Origin: Fusobacterium varium
GTDB lineage: Bacteria > Fusobacteriota > Fusobacteriia > Fusobacteriales > Fusobacteriaceae
Assembly: GCA_002356455.1 (NCBI GenBank)
Contig: AP017968.1
Coordinates: 124,001 to 188,000, forward strand
Length of the DNA stretch: 64,000 nt
Reading direction: 5' to 3'
Made by a program: the position numbers and the translations under genes
Shown here: positions 1 through 9,130 of the stretch, piece after piece
How the letters are laid out: each line of letters opens with the position of its first letter
How positions within the stretch are numbered: the first letter of the stretch is position 1
Notes under the pieces: generated by a model
What the model saw: the letters and a program-made list of their open reading frames with translations, nothing else
Told to the model about the DNA's origin: nothing
The model's database searches: none

Positions 1-623
1 AGATAGTCATTCTGACTGACAAGTTTCATAGTTTTTCCTAAAACATCTGATTTAAGTTTTAATTTGGCTGAGGCGATATTGTTTATTTTAATAATAACAT
101 CATTACAGTCACTGATTATAACACCTTTGCTGATATTGTCAATTATTGTATTTAAAGTAGATTCTCTGTCTTTCTGCATAAGATTTTCTTGATATTCATA
201 GAATTTTATTCCTATAAATTCAGCAATTTGTTTTGTAAAATTCAGATAAGAATCAATATCAGAAAGTATCTTTTTTTTCTGCTCATCATTGAAACAGACA
301 AGTCCAATGACACCTACTATCTCATCACGACAATAAATAGGAGTAGCTATTTCAAGTTTTTCCCTGCATTTATTTTTATCCAGACATTCAGTGCATAAAT
401 CATGTTGTCTTGGGTTTTCAATTATATTTGTTTTTCCAGTTTCAAGTGAGTTCTTATATACACTTCCTAAAGCATATACACCTTCAATATTTTTATAAAG
501 GCCAGTTCCAGTAACCCTTACCATATTTTTATCAACTATACCAACATCAACATTTATAAGGCTTGATATAGCACTGGCATATTTTTTTACATGTTCTTTT
601 ATATCTAACAGGGATATTTCCAT
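1..623 (-). CDS. Sigma-54-dependent-type regulator, N-terminal part (cut by window edge)
   Basis: The reading frame opens at an ATG at 623-621 behind a strong ribosome site (AAGGGGGAG) and stays open to the window edge, giving about 207 residues. The first ~130 residues look like a GAF-type sensor domain with a cysteine-containing stretch (LCTECLDKNKC). A PAS-like segment begins near residue 155 (NTIIDNISKGVIISDC). This sensor order is known from PrdR-like sigma-54 activators of anaerobes, whose AAA+ and helix-turn-helix parts would lie outside the window. The regulator class is inferred, because the AAA+ domain is not visible. A sensor kinase or other PAS protein remains possible. Confidence 0.6.
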   Translation of the reverse strand, partial: MEISLLDIKEHVKKYASAISSLINVDVGIVDKNMVRVTGTGLYKNIEGVYALGSVYKNSLETGKTNIIENPRQHDLCTECLDKNKCREKLEIATPIYCRDEIVGVIGLVCFNDEQKKKILSDIDSYLNFTKQIAEFIGIKFYEYQENLMQKDRESTLNTIIDNISKGVIISDCNDVIIKINNIASAKLKLKSDVLGKTMKLVSQNDY

Positions 624-638
624 AACTCCCCCTTTCTT

Positions 639-1106
639 TTATAAATCATATACATAAACTTCAATATTTTTAGAAATAATTGTTTTAAGAATAATATCTT
701 CAATAACTTTCCAACTTCCTCCTGCAAAACCACATCCTATTCTCGGCATATGTATAGAAGCATCTAATTCAACAGCTTTTTGTGCTGTTTTTTCTAAACA
801 TATTTCAAGAGCCTCATATCTGATAGGAGGTACACCGCTTTTTGATATGATATCATGCTGGGCAATCATATTGGCCACTGCTATAGTAGGAGTAACTTTT
901 ACAAACTGGACATTGCCAAGAGAAAAGTCATTTCCTTCTTTACGCCATATGAGATATTCAATTTCAGGGGCCATCCATCTGGCAGAAAGAGCGACAACAA
1001 AACCTCTTCCCCATACTCCTATGTCATTACATATATGAGTGATGATAATATTTCCTCTTGCCTGAGGATATACCGCATCTCCTTTTAAATAATGTATTTT
1101 ATTCAT
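639..1106 (-). CDS. Macro domain protein (ADP-ribose binding)
   Basis: This 155-residue protein is essentially one macro domain. Visible motifs are ARGNIIITHICND near the N-terminus (the adenine/ribose-binding strand and Asn/Asp) and GVWGRGFVVALS, followed by PRIGCGFAGGSW (the diphosphate-binding loop). Macro domains bind ADP-ribose or remove it from proteins or from ADP-ribose-1''-phosphate. The exact substrate cannot be told here. I chose the ATG at 1106, which sits behind CAAGGAGAG, over an upstream ATG at 1154 with no ribosome site. It is followed by the regulator at 623 with a short gap and may be co-transcribed with it. Confidence 0.8.
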   Translation of the reverse strand: MNKIHYLKGDAVYPQARGNIIITHICNDIGVWGRGFVVALSARWMAPEIEYLIWRKEGNDFSLGNVQFVKVTPTIAVANMIAQHDIISKSGVPPIRYEALEICLEKTAQKAVELDASIHMPRIGCGFAGGSWKVIEDIILKTIISKNIEVYVYDL

Positions 1107-1214
1107 AATCTCTCCTTGTGATGGATATTGTTGAAAATTCTGTACTTTATTCAATATCTATATTATAATTCAAATATGAGGAAAATGCAAAAAATAAAGA
1201 GCAGGAGGTAGCAT

Positions 1215-1727
1215 ATGAAAAATTTTAAAGAAATCAAAGCTGAAGAAATAAACGAAAATACTTTTGAGATAATAGGCAAGAAGTGGATGCTCATAACTGC
1301 TAAGAAAAAAAGTGGGGAAGTAAATACTATGACAGCTTCATGGGGAGGGCTTGGAGTTCTTTGGAGAAAGAATGTAGCCTTTATTTTTATTCGTCCTCAA
1401 CGTTTTACTAAAGGTTTTGTAGATGAAGCTGAAAGATTTTCACTTACTTTTTTTGATGAAAGTTACAGAAAACAGTTAGGTTATTTAGGAACAGTTTCTG
1501 GTAAAAATGAAAATAAAATAGAAAAAGCAGGATTAACTATAGAACATGAAAAGGAAACCCCTATATTTAAAGAAGCTGAAACAGTTATTGTATGTAGAAA
1601 ACTTTATGCTCAACCTTTAGAAGAACAATTTTTTATAGATAAAGATTCAGATAAAGAGTGTTATCCAGATAAGGATTACCATATAATGTATGTAGGTGAA
1701 ATAGAAAAAGTACTTGTAAAAGAATAA
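1215..1727 (+). CDS. Flavin reductase family protein (FMN-binding split barrel)
   Basis: This 170-residue protein resembles the flavin reductase-like family of small FMN-binding split-barrel proteins. The N-terminal half has ITAKKKSGEVNTMTASWGGLGVLW, in short pieces typical of the FMN phosphate-binding region, then FIFIRPQRFTKGFVDE and FSLTFFDESYRKQLGYLGTVSG. Such proteins bind FMN and are usually NAD(P)H-flavin oxidoreductases or stand-alone flavoproteins; the partner is unknown. A strong ribosome site (GCAGGAGGTAGC) precedes the ATG. It is a single-gene unit, divergent from the macro gene and closed by the hairpin at 1746-1776. Confidence 0.8.
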   Translation: MKNFKEIKAEEINENTFEIIGKKWMLITAKKKSGEVNTMTASWGGLGVLWRKNVAFIFIRPQRFTKGFVDEAERFSLTFFDESYRKQLGYLGTVSGKNENKIEKAGLTIEHEKETPIFKEAETVIVCRKLYAQPLEEQFFIDKDSDKECYPDKDYHIMYVGEIEKVLVKE

Positions 1728-1745
1728 TGGGCGATAAATAATAAA

Positions 1746-1776
1746 GAGAACAGCATTTGAAGCTGTTCTCTTTTAT
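1746..1776. terminator. Bidirectional intrinsic terminator
   Basis: Stem GAGAACAGC / GCTGTTCTC with a T-rich tail on the plus strand and an A-rich (T-rich on minus) side on the other. It separates the convergent flavin reductase gene and the leftward efflux operon. Confidence 0.85.
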
Positions 1777-1822
1777 TTTAAATTAAAATCTTATTTTTTA
1801 TAATTATTGACACAATTTATTA

Positions 1823-2938
1823 TTAAGTTAATTTATTTCTAAATAACCAGACAGCAAGAGGTAAAGTCACTGCTGCAACTATAGCCATAGGTATAAAATT
1901 GTGAGCAATCTGAGCTAAGCTGCTGCCTTCCAGATAGATTCTTCTTATAGCTTCTACTCCAAAACGCATTGGATTGGCATAAGTAGCAATTTGAAGAATT
2001 CTAGGCATATTATGTATGGGAGTTGCCAGTCCAGATAGTAAAACCATTGGCATAATAAGAACAAAAGTATATACCATAACTTGCTGCATATTATTTGAAA
2101 CAGCTGAAATAGATAACCCTATTCCAATGCAGCTGGTCATAAATATAAAAACAGTAAAATATAGTGTAAATAGTGAGCCACTCATAGGAATTTTAAACCA
2201 AAACATACAGATGACTATGATAAAAGTTACTTGCAGCATTCCTATAATCATTGGAGGAACAGCTTTACCTATTAAAATTTCAGTTGAGGAAAGAGGAGTA
2301 ACCAACAATTGATCAAAAGTTCCCTGCTCCCTTTCTCTAGCAACAGATAAACCTGCAAGCATTAATGTTTGTATCAAACTTAAAGTTGCTATCATTCCAG
2401 GAAGAAAACTCCATCTTGTTATGAGATTAGGATTATACCATGCTCTTGTTTTTACATTTATCAGCTGTTTTCCCCCATTTCTTTCACTGTTAAATTCTCC
2501 AACAATTTCATTGACATATCCTGATGCAACAGCTGCTGTCATAGTATTACGGCCATCTGTAATTACCTGAATTGAAGCTGTTTCCCCTTTTGTTAATTTT
2601 TTTTCAAAATCAGAATCAATGCCTATTACTAACATTGCTTTATCAGAATCAATACTTTGAGCTATTTCATTAGCATTCATCAAAGTTTGTACTCGTTTAA
2701 AAACATTTGTTCCATCAAGTTTTGAAATAAATTCAGCAGAAGTTTTACTTTTACTGTTATCAAGATAAGCATAAGGAACTTTATCAAGATTATATGTTGC
2801 TGCATATCCAAATAAAAAACTCTGGATAATAACTGGAATGAAAAGTACTGTTCTTGTAGCTGGATCTTTCAAAGTAGTCAAAAGTTCTTTTTTACATATA
2901 CTTTTTAATTTTAATAAAAATGTCATAAAATTATTCAT
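1823..2938 (-). CDS. ABC-2 type transporter permease (YhhJ/YbhR-like), distal gene of efflux operon
   Basis: This 371-residue membrane protein has the ABC-2 exporter layout: an N-terminal membrane helix (VLFIPVIIQSFLFGYA) near residues 30-48, a large extracytoplasmic domain to about residue 175, then five or so helices. The stretch REREQGTFDQLLVTPLSS is the family's conserved cytoplasmic segment. It is the last gene of the operon and pairs with the upstream permease to form a heterodimeric channel, as in YbhFSR and YhiI-RbbA-YhhJ exporters. The start has a weak ribosome site (AGGAGTAG) 13 bp after the neighbouring stop. The substrate is unknown; drugs or amphiphiles are likely from family knowledge. 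Confidence 0.9.
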   Translation of the reverse strand: MNNFMTFLLKLKSICKKELLTTLKDPATRTVLFIPVIIQSFLFGYAATYNLDKVPYAYLDNSKSKTSAEFISKLDGTNVFKRVQTLMNANEIAQSIDSDKAMLVIGIDSDFEKKLTKGETASIQVITDGRNTMTAAVASGYVNEIVGEFNSERNGGKQLINVKTRAWYNPNLITRWSFLPGMIATLSLIQTLMLAGLSVAREREQGTFDQLLVTPLSSTEILIGKAVPPMIIGMLQVTFIIVICMFWFKIPMSGSLFTLYFTVFIFMTSCIGIGLSISAVSNNMQQVMVYTFVLIMPMVLLSGLATPIHNMPRILQIATYANPMRFGVEAIRRIYLEGSSLAQIAHNFIPMAIVAAVTLPLAVWLFRNKLT

Positions 2939-2951
2939 ACATCATCTACTC

Positions 2952-4079
2952 CTATTCAAGGCTTTTTTTAGTTACTTTCAATGCTAAAGAAATAAAGAAT
3001 ATTGCATAAAAAAACAATATCAGGCAGTTTTTATAAATCAAATGCCAGTTATTTCCAGCAAGAAAAAGAGATTTAAGCAGTTCTAAATAATAGGTTGCAG
3101 GCAATATTTGCCCAACATTACGAATAAAAGCAGGGACACTGCGTAAATCATATAAAAATCCTGTTAGCATCATAGCAGGTAAAAAGCTTACAAGTAAAGC
3201 TAGTTGACTGGCTAGAAATTGATTTTTTGTAATAGAAGATATGGTAAGGCCCATTCCCAGAGTTACAAGTAAATAAAGCATGGAACATAATATTATAATA
3301 GCTAAGGAACCATAGATAGGGACCTCAAATAGAAAACGTGCTGCTATAAGACAAAAAAGAAATCCAATCATAGCTACACTAAAATATGGAACCATTTTTG
3401 ATAATAATATTTCTAATGGTCTTACAGGTGAAATAAATAAAGATTCTAATGTACCGCGTTCCCATTCTCGGGCCATAACAAGAGAAGTTAAAAAAACTCC
3501 AACAATAGTTATTATAAGGACTATGAGTCCAGGAATAAAATACCAGATACTTGAATTTGCATCATTAAACCACATTCTATTTTCAATAGTTATACTTCCA
3601 ATAGTAGAATCATTTATAAATTTAGATTTATTTAAGGTTTCCCATTGCTTTATAGAGCCTTCAACATATCCTTTTACAAGTGTAGAAGTACTAGAGTCCA
3701 CTCCATATAGAATTAATTGTACTGAACTTTCCTGTCTGTACAGACTTTCTGAAAAGTCAGAGGGAATTCTCAAAATTGCATCAGCATTCCGTTCATCCAT
3801 CATTTTCTCTGCTTCATGCATAGATGTTACATAAGTTGGTGAGAAATATTCTGATCCATTTAAAAAACTTAAAACATCATAAGTCGTAGGTGAAGTATCT
3901 TCAAGAACTACTGCTATAGGAACGTTTTTTACATCAAGTGATACTCCATAACCTATGATAAAGATCAAAAGAATAGGTAAAAATATTCCAATTAAGATAC
4001 TGCTGTTATCACGAATCAATTGACGAAATTCTTTGGTTATCATTGCAGTAAGACGTCGTATAAAATCATTTTTACTCAT
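2952..4079 (-). CDS. ABC-2 type transporter permease (YbhS-like)
   Basis: This 375-residue permease is of the same ABC-2 fold as its downstream neighbour: an N-terminal helix (ILIGIFLPILLIFIIGYG), a periplasmic domain, and C-terminal helices with the conserved AREWERGTLESLFISPVRPLE segment. I place the start at the ATG at 4079 behind TTAAGGAGAAA rather than at an upstream codon that overlaps the ATPase gene. It follows the ATPase gene by 22 bp and precedes the second permease by 13 bp, so translation is probably coupled. It acts in the inner membrane as half of the exporter channel. Confidence 0.9.
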   Translation of the reverse strand: MSKNDFIRRLTAMITKEFRQLIRDNSSILIGIFLPILLIFIIGYGVSLDVKNVPIAVVLEDTSPTTYDVLSFLNGSEYFSPTYVTSMHEAEKMMDERNADAILRIPSDFSESLYRQESSVQLILYGVDSSTSTLVKGYVEGSIKQWETLNKSKFINDSTIGSITIENRMWFNDANSSIWYFIPGLIVLIITIVGVFLTSLVMAREWERGTLESLFISPVRPLEILLSKMVPYFSVAMIGFLFCLIAARFLFEVPIYGSLAIIILCSMLYLLVTLGMGLTISSITKNQFLASQLALLVSFLPAMMLTGFLYDLRSVPAFIRNVGQILPATYYLELLKSLFLAGNNWHLIYKNCLILFFYAIFFISLALKVTKKSLE

Positions 4080-4101
4080 AAGTTTCTCCTTAAATAGTCT
4101 A

Positions 4102-5850
4102 TTACATCTTTGAACGGTTTTGTTCAACTATTTCAATAAAAGCATCATTCATTGTTTTTATATTTTCACCAGCATTTTTTCGTACTTCTTCAGGAGTACC
4201 AATTACCAGCATTTTTCCCTGATCTTGTATCATAATACGATCACAGTATTCTGCTTCTTCCATAAAGTGTGTAGTAATAATTATTGTAGTCCCTTCTGCA
4301 GCCAGAGCAGTTATCTGACGCCAGAAAGTACGTCTTGCCAAAGGGTCAATTCCGCTAGTGGGTTCATCAAGAAAAAGAATTTTAGGCTCATGCAGAAGTG
4401 CGACAGCCATTGATAAACGTTGTTTAAATCCACCAGGAAGCTCTCCACTAGGTTTAGTTTCCTGACCTGTAAGGCCAAATTGTTCTTTTACTTCTTCCAT
4501 TCTATTTTCTAATTTTTCTCCTTTTAATCCATAAACACCACCAAAAAATATTAAATTTTCTTCTACAGTTAAAGTTGAATATAAGGAAAATTTTTGAGCA
4601 ACATATCCAATATTTGCTCTGGCATAAGTTCTTGATTTTCGCAGATTGACACCAGCTACAGATAAAAAACCGCTTGTTGCAGGAAGTAAACCACACAGCA
4701 TTCTGAAAGTAGTTGTTTTTCCTGCTCCATTTGGACCTAATAACCCAAATATTTCTCCTTTATATACCTGGAAAGAAGTATTACTGACAGCTGTAAAATC
4801 TCCAAATTTTCGAACAAGATTTTTTACTTCTATATCTACTTGTTTTGATATATCAAATTTATCTGGAAATTTTATAGAAAAGGTTTTTTCAGCTTTTATA
4901 TATTTTTTTTCATAGTCATGCAGTAAAATCATAAAGCCATCTTCTAAAGTAGAATTGACTTTTTGGATCTGCAGATTGGATTCAATCTCTTTTATATTAT
5001 TGAAAGCTTCATCTGATTGAGTAATAAATCTTACTTCTCCTCCTTCTGGAACAGCATCAACAATATTTTTTTTATCATCAAGTAATTTTGTCTGCAGGAT
5101 ACGAGAAGGTATTCCAGCTGGAGGCTGAATTTTAAAGCATCTGTTTTCTCCTATTAAAGATAGTTCTTTTGGAGTTCCCATAGCTAATATACTGCTTTTA
5201 TGTATTACTATTACTTTATGGCAAAGCTCTGCTTCGTCCATATAAGCTGTATTTACAAGAACTGTAAGTTTTTCTTCTTTAACAAGTTTTTGCAGAATTT
5301 CCCATAGCTCTCTTCTGGAAAGAGGGTCAACACCTACTGTTGGCTCATCCAATAATAGAAGTTCTGGAGAACGAACCAATGTACAGGCTAATCCTAGTTT
5401 TTGCTTCATTCCTCCAGATAATTTTCCTGCCTGTCTTTTTGTAAATTCTTCTAATCCTGTCATTTTTAAAAGCTGGTCAAATCGATCTTCACGTATTTCT
5501 TTAGGAACTCCATATAAATCAGCATAAAGATTAAGATTTTCCTGAATGCTTAAATCTTCATAAAGTCCAAAGCGCTGGGGCATATAGCTTATTCTATTTT
5601 GAATTTCCTGTGGATTTTCTTTTGTATTTATTCCAAGTACTGTTATATTTCCTTCACTTGGCATCATAAGACCGCATATTAAACGCATAAAAGTTGTTTT
5701 TCCTGCTCCGTCAGGACCAATTAATGCAGTGAGCTTTCCTGCTGGAATTTCTATATTAATATTTGTAAGTACATCTATTTTTTTCTTTCCAGGTTTAACA
5801 ATAAAATGTTTGTATAAATTTTCTGCAATAACTATATTTTCATCATTCAT
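4102..5850 (-). CDS. Tandem-domain ABC exporter ATPase (YbhF/RbbA-like)
   Basis: This 582-residue protein carries two complete ATP-binding cassettes. The first has Walker A GPDGAGKTT (about residue 45), signature LSGGMKQKL and Walker B LLLLDEPTVGVDP. The second has GPNGAGKTT (about residue 373), a slightly altered signature LPGGFKQRL and ILFLDEPTSGID. Fused double ATPases of this type power two-permease drug exporters such as YbhFSR. Its place between the adaptor gene (5 bp upstream) and the permeases fits. The start is the ATG at 5850 behind AAGGAGTAATT. The second signature's Pro for Ser is noted; activity is still expected. Confidence 0.93.
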   Translation of the reverse strand: MNDENIVIAENLYKHFIVKPGKKKIDVLTNINIEIPAGKLTALIGPDGAGKTTFMRLICGLMMPSEGNITVLGINTKENPQEIQNRISYMPQRFGLYEDLSIQENLNLYADLYGVPKEIREDRFDQLLKMTGLEEFTKRQAGKLSGGMKQKLGLACTLVRSPELLLLDEPTVGVDPLSRRELWEILQKLVKEEKLTVLVNTAYMDEAELCHKVIVIHKSSILAMGTPKELSLIGENRCFKIQPPAGIPSRILQTKLLDDKKNIVDAVPEGGEVRFITQSDEAFNNIKEIESNLQIQKVNSTLEDGFMILLHDYEKKYIKAEKTFSIKFPDKFDISKQVDIEVKNLVRKFGDFTAVSNTSFQVYKGEIFGLLGPNGAGKTTTFRMLCGLLPATSGFLSVAGVNLRKSRTYARANIGYVAQKFSLYSTLTVEENLIFFGGVYGLKGEKLENRMEEVKEQFGLTGQETKPSGELPGGFKQRLSMAVALLHEPKILFLDEPTSGIDPLARRTFWRQITALAAEGTTIIITTHFMEEAEYCDRIMIQDQGKMLVIGTPEEVRKNAGENIKTMNDAFIEIVEQNRSKM

Positions 5851-5855
5851 AAAAA

Positions 5856-6893
5856 TTACTCCTTGGTATTGATGCTATTAGTATCAATTTTTACTGTGGC
5901 TGGCATACCCATACGTAATATATCTTTATTATCATTTACATAAATTCTGATTTCATATAGTAAAGAAGTTCTTAATTCTGCAGTTTGAACTGTTTTAGGT
6001 GTAAATTCAGCAACTGGAGAAATAAAACCAACTTGTCCATTTATTTGCTTATTAGGATAACTGTCAATAGAAACTGCAGCATTCATTCCTGGTTTAACAA
6101 AACCAAGCTGCGTTTCCTGAATATATGCTCGTACCCATTTCTTCTCATTTAAAGCTAAGAGATATGTAGGACGTTGCGGAGAAGCCATATCTCCTGGTTC
6201 TTGTAATCGTGAACGTACAACAGCATCACTTGGTGATATTAACTGAGCTTGGCTTAATAAATATTCCTGTATTGCTAATTCTGCTTTTAATGTCTTAAGC
6301 TGAGCCTCTGCTTCTGCAATATCTTCTTCACGAGGACCAATATTTGCTAATTGATATCCTTCATACGCTTCTTTTACTTGTGCTGCAGTTATTTTAACTC
6401 TTGATTCAGCATCATCTTTTTCTTGCTTGCTTATTGAACGGCCAGCAGATTTATTATAAGCATTTTGAATTCTCTGTAATTGTGTTTTTGCATTTTTTGC
6501 TTCTGCCTCTGCTGCATTTAGTTGTGCTAATTTCTGTGATATTTCTTCAGGTCTTGAACCATTTTTTAAACGTAATACTACATTTTCCTGTGCTTCTATT
6601 TCAGCTTTATTTTTTTCTATTTGGAGGTTTAAACTTTTTGTGTCTAAAGCTGCGAGTAGGTCTCCTTTTTTCACAACATCTCCTTCTTCTGCATACATTT
6701 TATCTATTCTTTCATTTGCATTAAAAGCTAAAGCAATTTGCCTGATATCAACATTTCCATATAATATTATATTTTCATCTTTATTTATTTTTTTATATAT
6801 CCATCCTCCAGTAAAAAGAACTATAATAATAACTATCAATAAGATTATTATATTTTTATTTTTCAAATTTGAAAGGATTTTTTCTTTATTCAT
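5856..6893 (-). CDS. HlyD-family periplasmic adaptor (YbhG/EmrA-like)
   Basis: This 345-residue membrane fusion protein starts with one membrane anchor (about residues 14-32), followed by a biotinyl-lipoyl-like half (YAEEGDVVKKGDLLAALD). A long Ala/Glu/Lys coiled coil spans about residues 80-215, then the second lipoyl half (LISPSDAVVRSRLQEPGDMAS) and a beta-barrel. It joins the inner-membrane ABC exporter to the TolC-like channel encoded just upstream. The start is the ATG at 6893 behind an AGGAGG site, 38 bp after the channel gene. The family is secure and the substrate is not visible. Confidence 0.93.
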   Translation of the reverse strand: MNKEKILSNLKNKNIIILLIVIIIVLFTGGWIYKKINKDENIILYGNVDIRQIALAFNANERIDKMYAEEGDVVKKGDLLAALDTKSLNLQIEKNKAEIEAQENVVLRLKNGSRPEEISQKLAQLNAAEAEAKNAKTQLQRIQNAYNKSAGRSISKQEKDDAESRVKITAAQVKEAYEGYQLANIGPREEDIAEAEAQLKTLKAELAIQEYLLSQAQLISPSDAVVRSRLQEPGDMASPQRPTYLLALNEKKWVRAYIQETQLGFVKPGMNAAVSIDSYPNKQINGQVGFISPVAEFTPKTVQTAELRTSLLYEIRIYVNDNKDILRMGMPATVKIDTNSINTKE

Positions 6894-6931
6894 TTTTTTA
6901 ACCTCCTGATAAAAACTCTATGTTTAAAAAG

Positions 6932-8398
6932 CTATTTTATATTTGTTTGTTCTTGAGTTAGCGGCTTCCAACCACCACCTAATGCTTTAAATAAACCAAC
7001 CAAATTTGAAATTTTCTGTCCTTTACTTGTTGCATATTGATCCTGCAAAGAAAGTAAAGCTCTCTGTGCATCAAGAACATTTTGAAAATCAACTAATCCA
7101 TTGTTATATTTTTCTTGTGCTATTTCTAAAGCAAGTGATGCTGTTTGCATTCCTTCTTTTAAAGAAATATTTTTTTCTGTTTCTTGGTTTATTGCTGTCA
7201 AAGCATTTCTTACTTCAGCTACAGCATTTAAAATAGTATTTTCATAGGCAGCAAGGTACTGTTCTTCTTTCGCAGATTGAACTTCGATATTTTTTCTTAT
7301 GGCACCTGCATGGAAAATAGGCAGAGTAATCTGAGGGCCAATTGAAAATCCTTTACTTGCACCTGATAACAGTGAACCGCTGCTGACACTTTCTAAGCCT
7401 ATTGACCCAAATAATATTAATTTGGGTTTTAAATCAGCCTTTGCTGATTTAGTACGGGCAATCTGAGCTTCTAGTTGGTACTCAGCTGCTTGTATATCAG
7501 GTCTTTGTCTTAAAGTTTCAGCAGGAATTCCCACATAAATCATTTCATTTATATTTGGAAGTTCCTTTTTTTCTATTAGAGTTTTTTCAAGGCTGCCAGG
7601 CAGTTGTCCTGTAAGTACTGCCAAATTATTTAATGTTTCTTCTATACTTATTTTGATAGTAGGGATAGTAGATTTAGTTTGGCTTGCAGTATACTTAGCT
7701 TGATTTAGTGCCAGTTCATCTATTAATCCAGTATTATATTTTGACTGCAGTAATTGAACTGTGTTCTCCTGTAAATTCAGATTGGCTTCAGCTAGTGATA
7801 ATCGTTCTTGCAAAGTTCTCAAAGACAGGTAATTGATAGCTACTTCCGATGTTAAAGTTACCCATGCTGAATGAAGCTGGGCATGCTGTGTTTGTAAGTC
7901 AGCTGCAGCAGCTTCTACTTTATACTGGTTTCCACCAAAAATATCAATTTCCCAAGAAGCATCTATTCCTAATTTATAGACACTGGCTATTCCACTTTGG
8001 CTTGGAGAGTTATCAGAAGTTTTTTTTCTTTCCCAGCTGTTATTGTTATCAAGCCATGGCAATAATTCTGCTTGGCTTATTCCTAATGCAGCTCTTGCTT
8101 CTTTCACTTTTGCTCTCACTTCTTGTAAATTTTTATTATTATTTAAAGATAAATTTATAAGTTGTGTGAGCGTTTCATCTTCCAAGATTCCCCACCAATT
8201 AGATAATACATCTAAAGAAATATTTTTTTGAATTCCATTACTAGAATATGAGTTTTCATACTTTGATGATAATTCTGTCCATTTGTATTGATTTAATTCT
8301 GCTTGCTTTTCTGATGTAGTAACTTGAGAATTATTACAAGAAGCAGTTAATAAAATTATTGATACTAAATAAAGAGTTTTATTATATAGCTTTTTCAT
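6932..8398 (-). CDS. TolC/NodT-family outer-membrane efflux lipoprotein
   Basis: This 488-residue outer-membrane channel is first in the five-gene efflux operon. It begins with a lipoprotein signal (LILLTASC-like box, Cys21) and contains two repeated OEP halves of long helices. It has the NodT-class features PWLDNNNSWERKK, ETLRQRPDIQAAEYQLEAQ and GPQITLPIFHAGAIRKN. The start is the ATG at 8398 behind AAGGTGGATTT; an upstream codon at 8413 lacks a ribosome site. It forms the exit duct for the exporter encoded downstream. The operon carries everything needed for a tripartite pump. Confidence 0.93.
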   Translation of the reverse strand: MKKLYNKTLYLVSIILLTASCNNSQVTTSEKQAELNQYKWTELSSKYENSYSSNGIQKNISLDVLSNWWGILEDETLTQLINLSLNNNKNLQEVRAKVKEARAALGISQAELLPWLDNNNSWERKKTSDNSPSQSGIASVYKLGIDASWEIDIFGGNQYKVEAAAADLQTQHAQLHSAWVTLTSEVAINYLSLRTLQERLSLAEANLNLQENTVQLLQSKYNTGLIDELALNQAKYTASQTKSTIPTIKISIEETLNNLAVLTGQLPGSLEKTLIEKKELPNINEMIYVGIPAETLRQRPDIQAAEYQLEAQIARTKSAKADLKPKLILFGSIGLESVSSGSLLSGASKGFSIGPQITLPIFHAGAIRKNIEVQSAKEEQYLAAYENTILNAVAEVRNALTAINQETEKNISLKEGMQTASLALEIAQEKYNNGLVDFQNVLDAQRALLSLQDQYATSKGQKISNLVGLFKALGGGWKPLTQEQTNIK

Positions 8399-8713
8399 AA
8401 ATCCACCTTCCATTTTGAGTTAAAATGCAATACAATTTATATTTTTATAGATTGTTATAATATCAGGCTTTTTTCTTTTTTTAAAATATAAAAAAAGAAA
8501 AATATTTCTTCTTTAACCAAGGTATTTTATATTATTCTATTTAAATATTGTTTTCCTTTTTAATACTTTTTCTATTGTACTTTTTTGTATTTTTATAATT
8601 TAATAACTGACATACATATTATATCTTTATAGAAAAGAAGAATAAATATATGAGAGATATAGGAAAAAGGAGATTAATAATATTTCTAAAATTAAAAGTA
8701 GGAAATAAAATAA
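8399..8713. other. AT-rich leader region of efflux operon
   Basis: About 315 bp without a gene. It must hold the promoter of the leftward efflux operon, but no convincing -35/-10 pair stands out. The only clear structure is a 13-bp inverted repeat of T-tracts and A-tracts (TTTTTCTTTTTTT at 8470-8482 and its complement at 8490-8502). Confidence 0.5.
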
Positions 8714-8742
8714 AGCCTTCTCTTTGATTAGAGAAGGCAAAT
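8714..8742 (-). terminator. Intrinsic terminator of the DUF1508 gene
   Basis: On the minus strand, GCCTTCTCT and AGAGAAGGC form a 9-11 bp stem. It lies just after the stop of the small gene at 8746 and is followed by a T/A-rich tract. Confidence 0.75.
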
Positions 8743-8745
8743 AAA

Positions 8746-8928
8746 TTATTTTTTTTCAGTTTCATCTTTAATTTCGGCTTTTTCAGCTTGAGATTTAATA
8801 ACTTCGATGGTATTATGGGCAGCTTGTTTAGTTTTGTACATTTCACTTGTAAGGATAATTTCATGATTGTTTCCATAACCATTAAAATAAAATTGTTCAT
8901 TTTTAGCTTTTAAAATCTTAAAATACAT
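8746..8928 (-). CDS. Small DUF1508 (YegP-like) protein
   Basis: This 60-residue protein matches the single-repeat form of the DUF1508/YegP family: FKILKAKNEQFYFNGYGNNHEIILTSEMYKTKQAAHNTIEVIKSQA, given here as short adjoining pieces of one repeat, with the typical N-x-E-x-I-L-x-S-E-x-Y core. YegP-type proteins are small beta-alpha proteins of uncertain function. A strong ribosome site (CTTAAGGAGGTAT) precedes the ATG. The gene stands alone with its own terminator, and the charged tail (KAEIKDETEKK) is not part of the repeat. No substrate or partner can be named. Confidence 0.8.
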   Translation of the reverse strand: MYFKILKAKNEQFYFNGYGNNHEIILTSEMYKTKQAAHNTIEVIKSQAEKAEIKDETEKK

Positions 8929-9130
8929 AAATATACCTCCTTAAGTTAAATAAATATAGTAGCAACCTTATGTCTTATCTACTAAATAAATTATTAAAAT
9001 CCTTTTTTATTTAATAAAAATTATAATTAAAATAAAGAAGAACAGCAAAATAAAATAATTATAGAAAAAAGAAGAATAGTTTAGGTTTTTCTGGTAAAAT
9101 ATATATTATTTAGGAATAAGGGGGCAGAAG

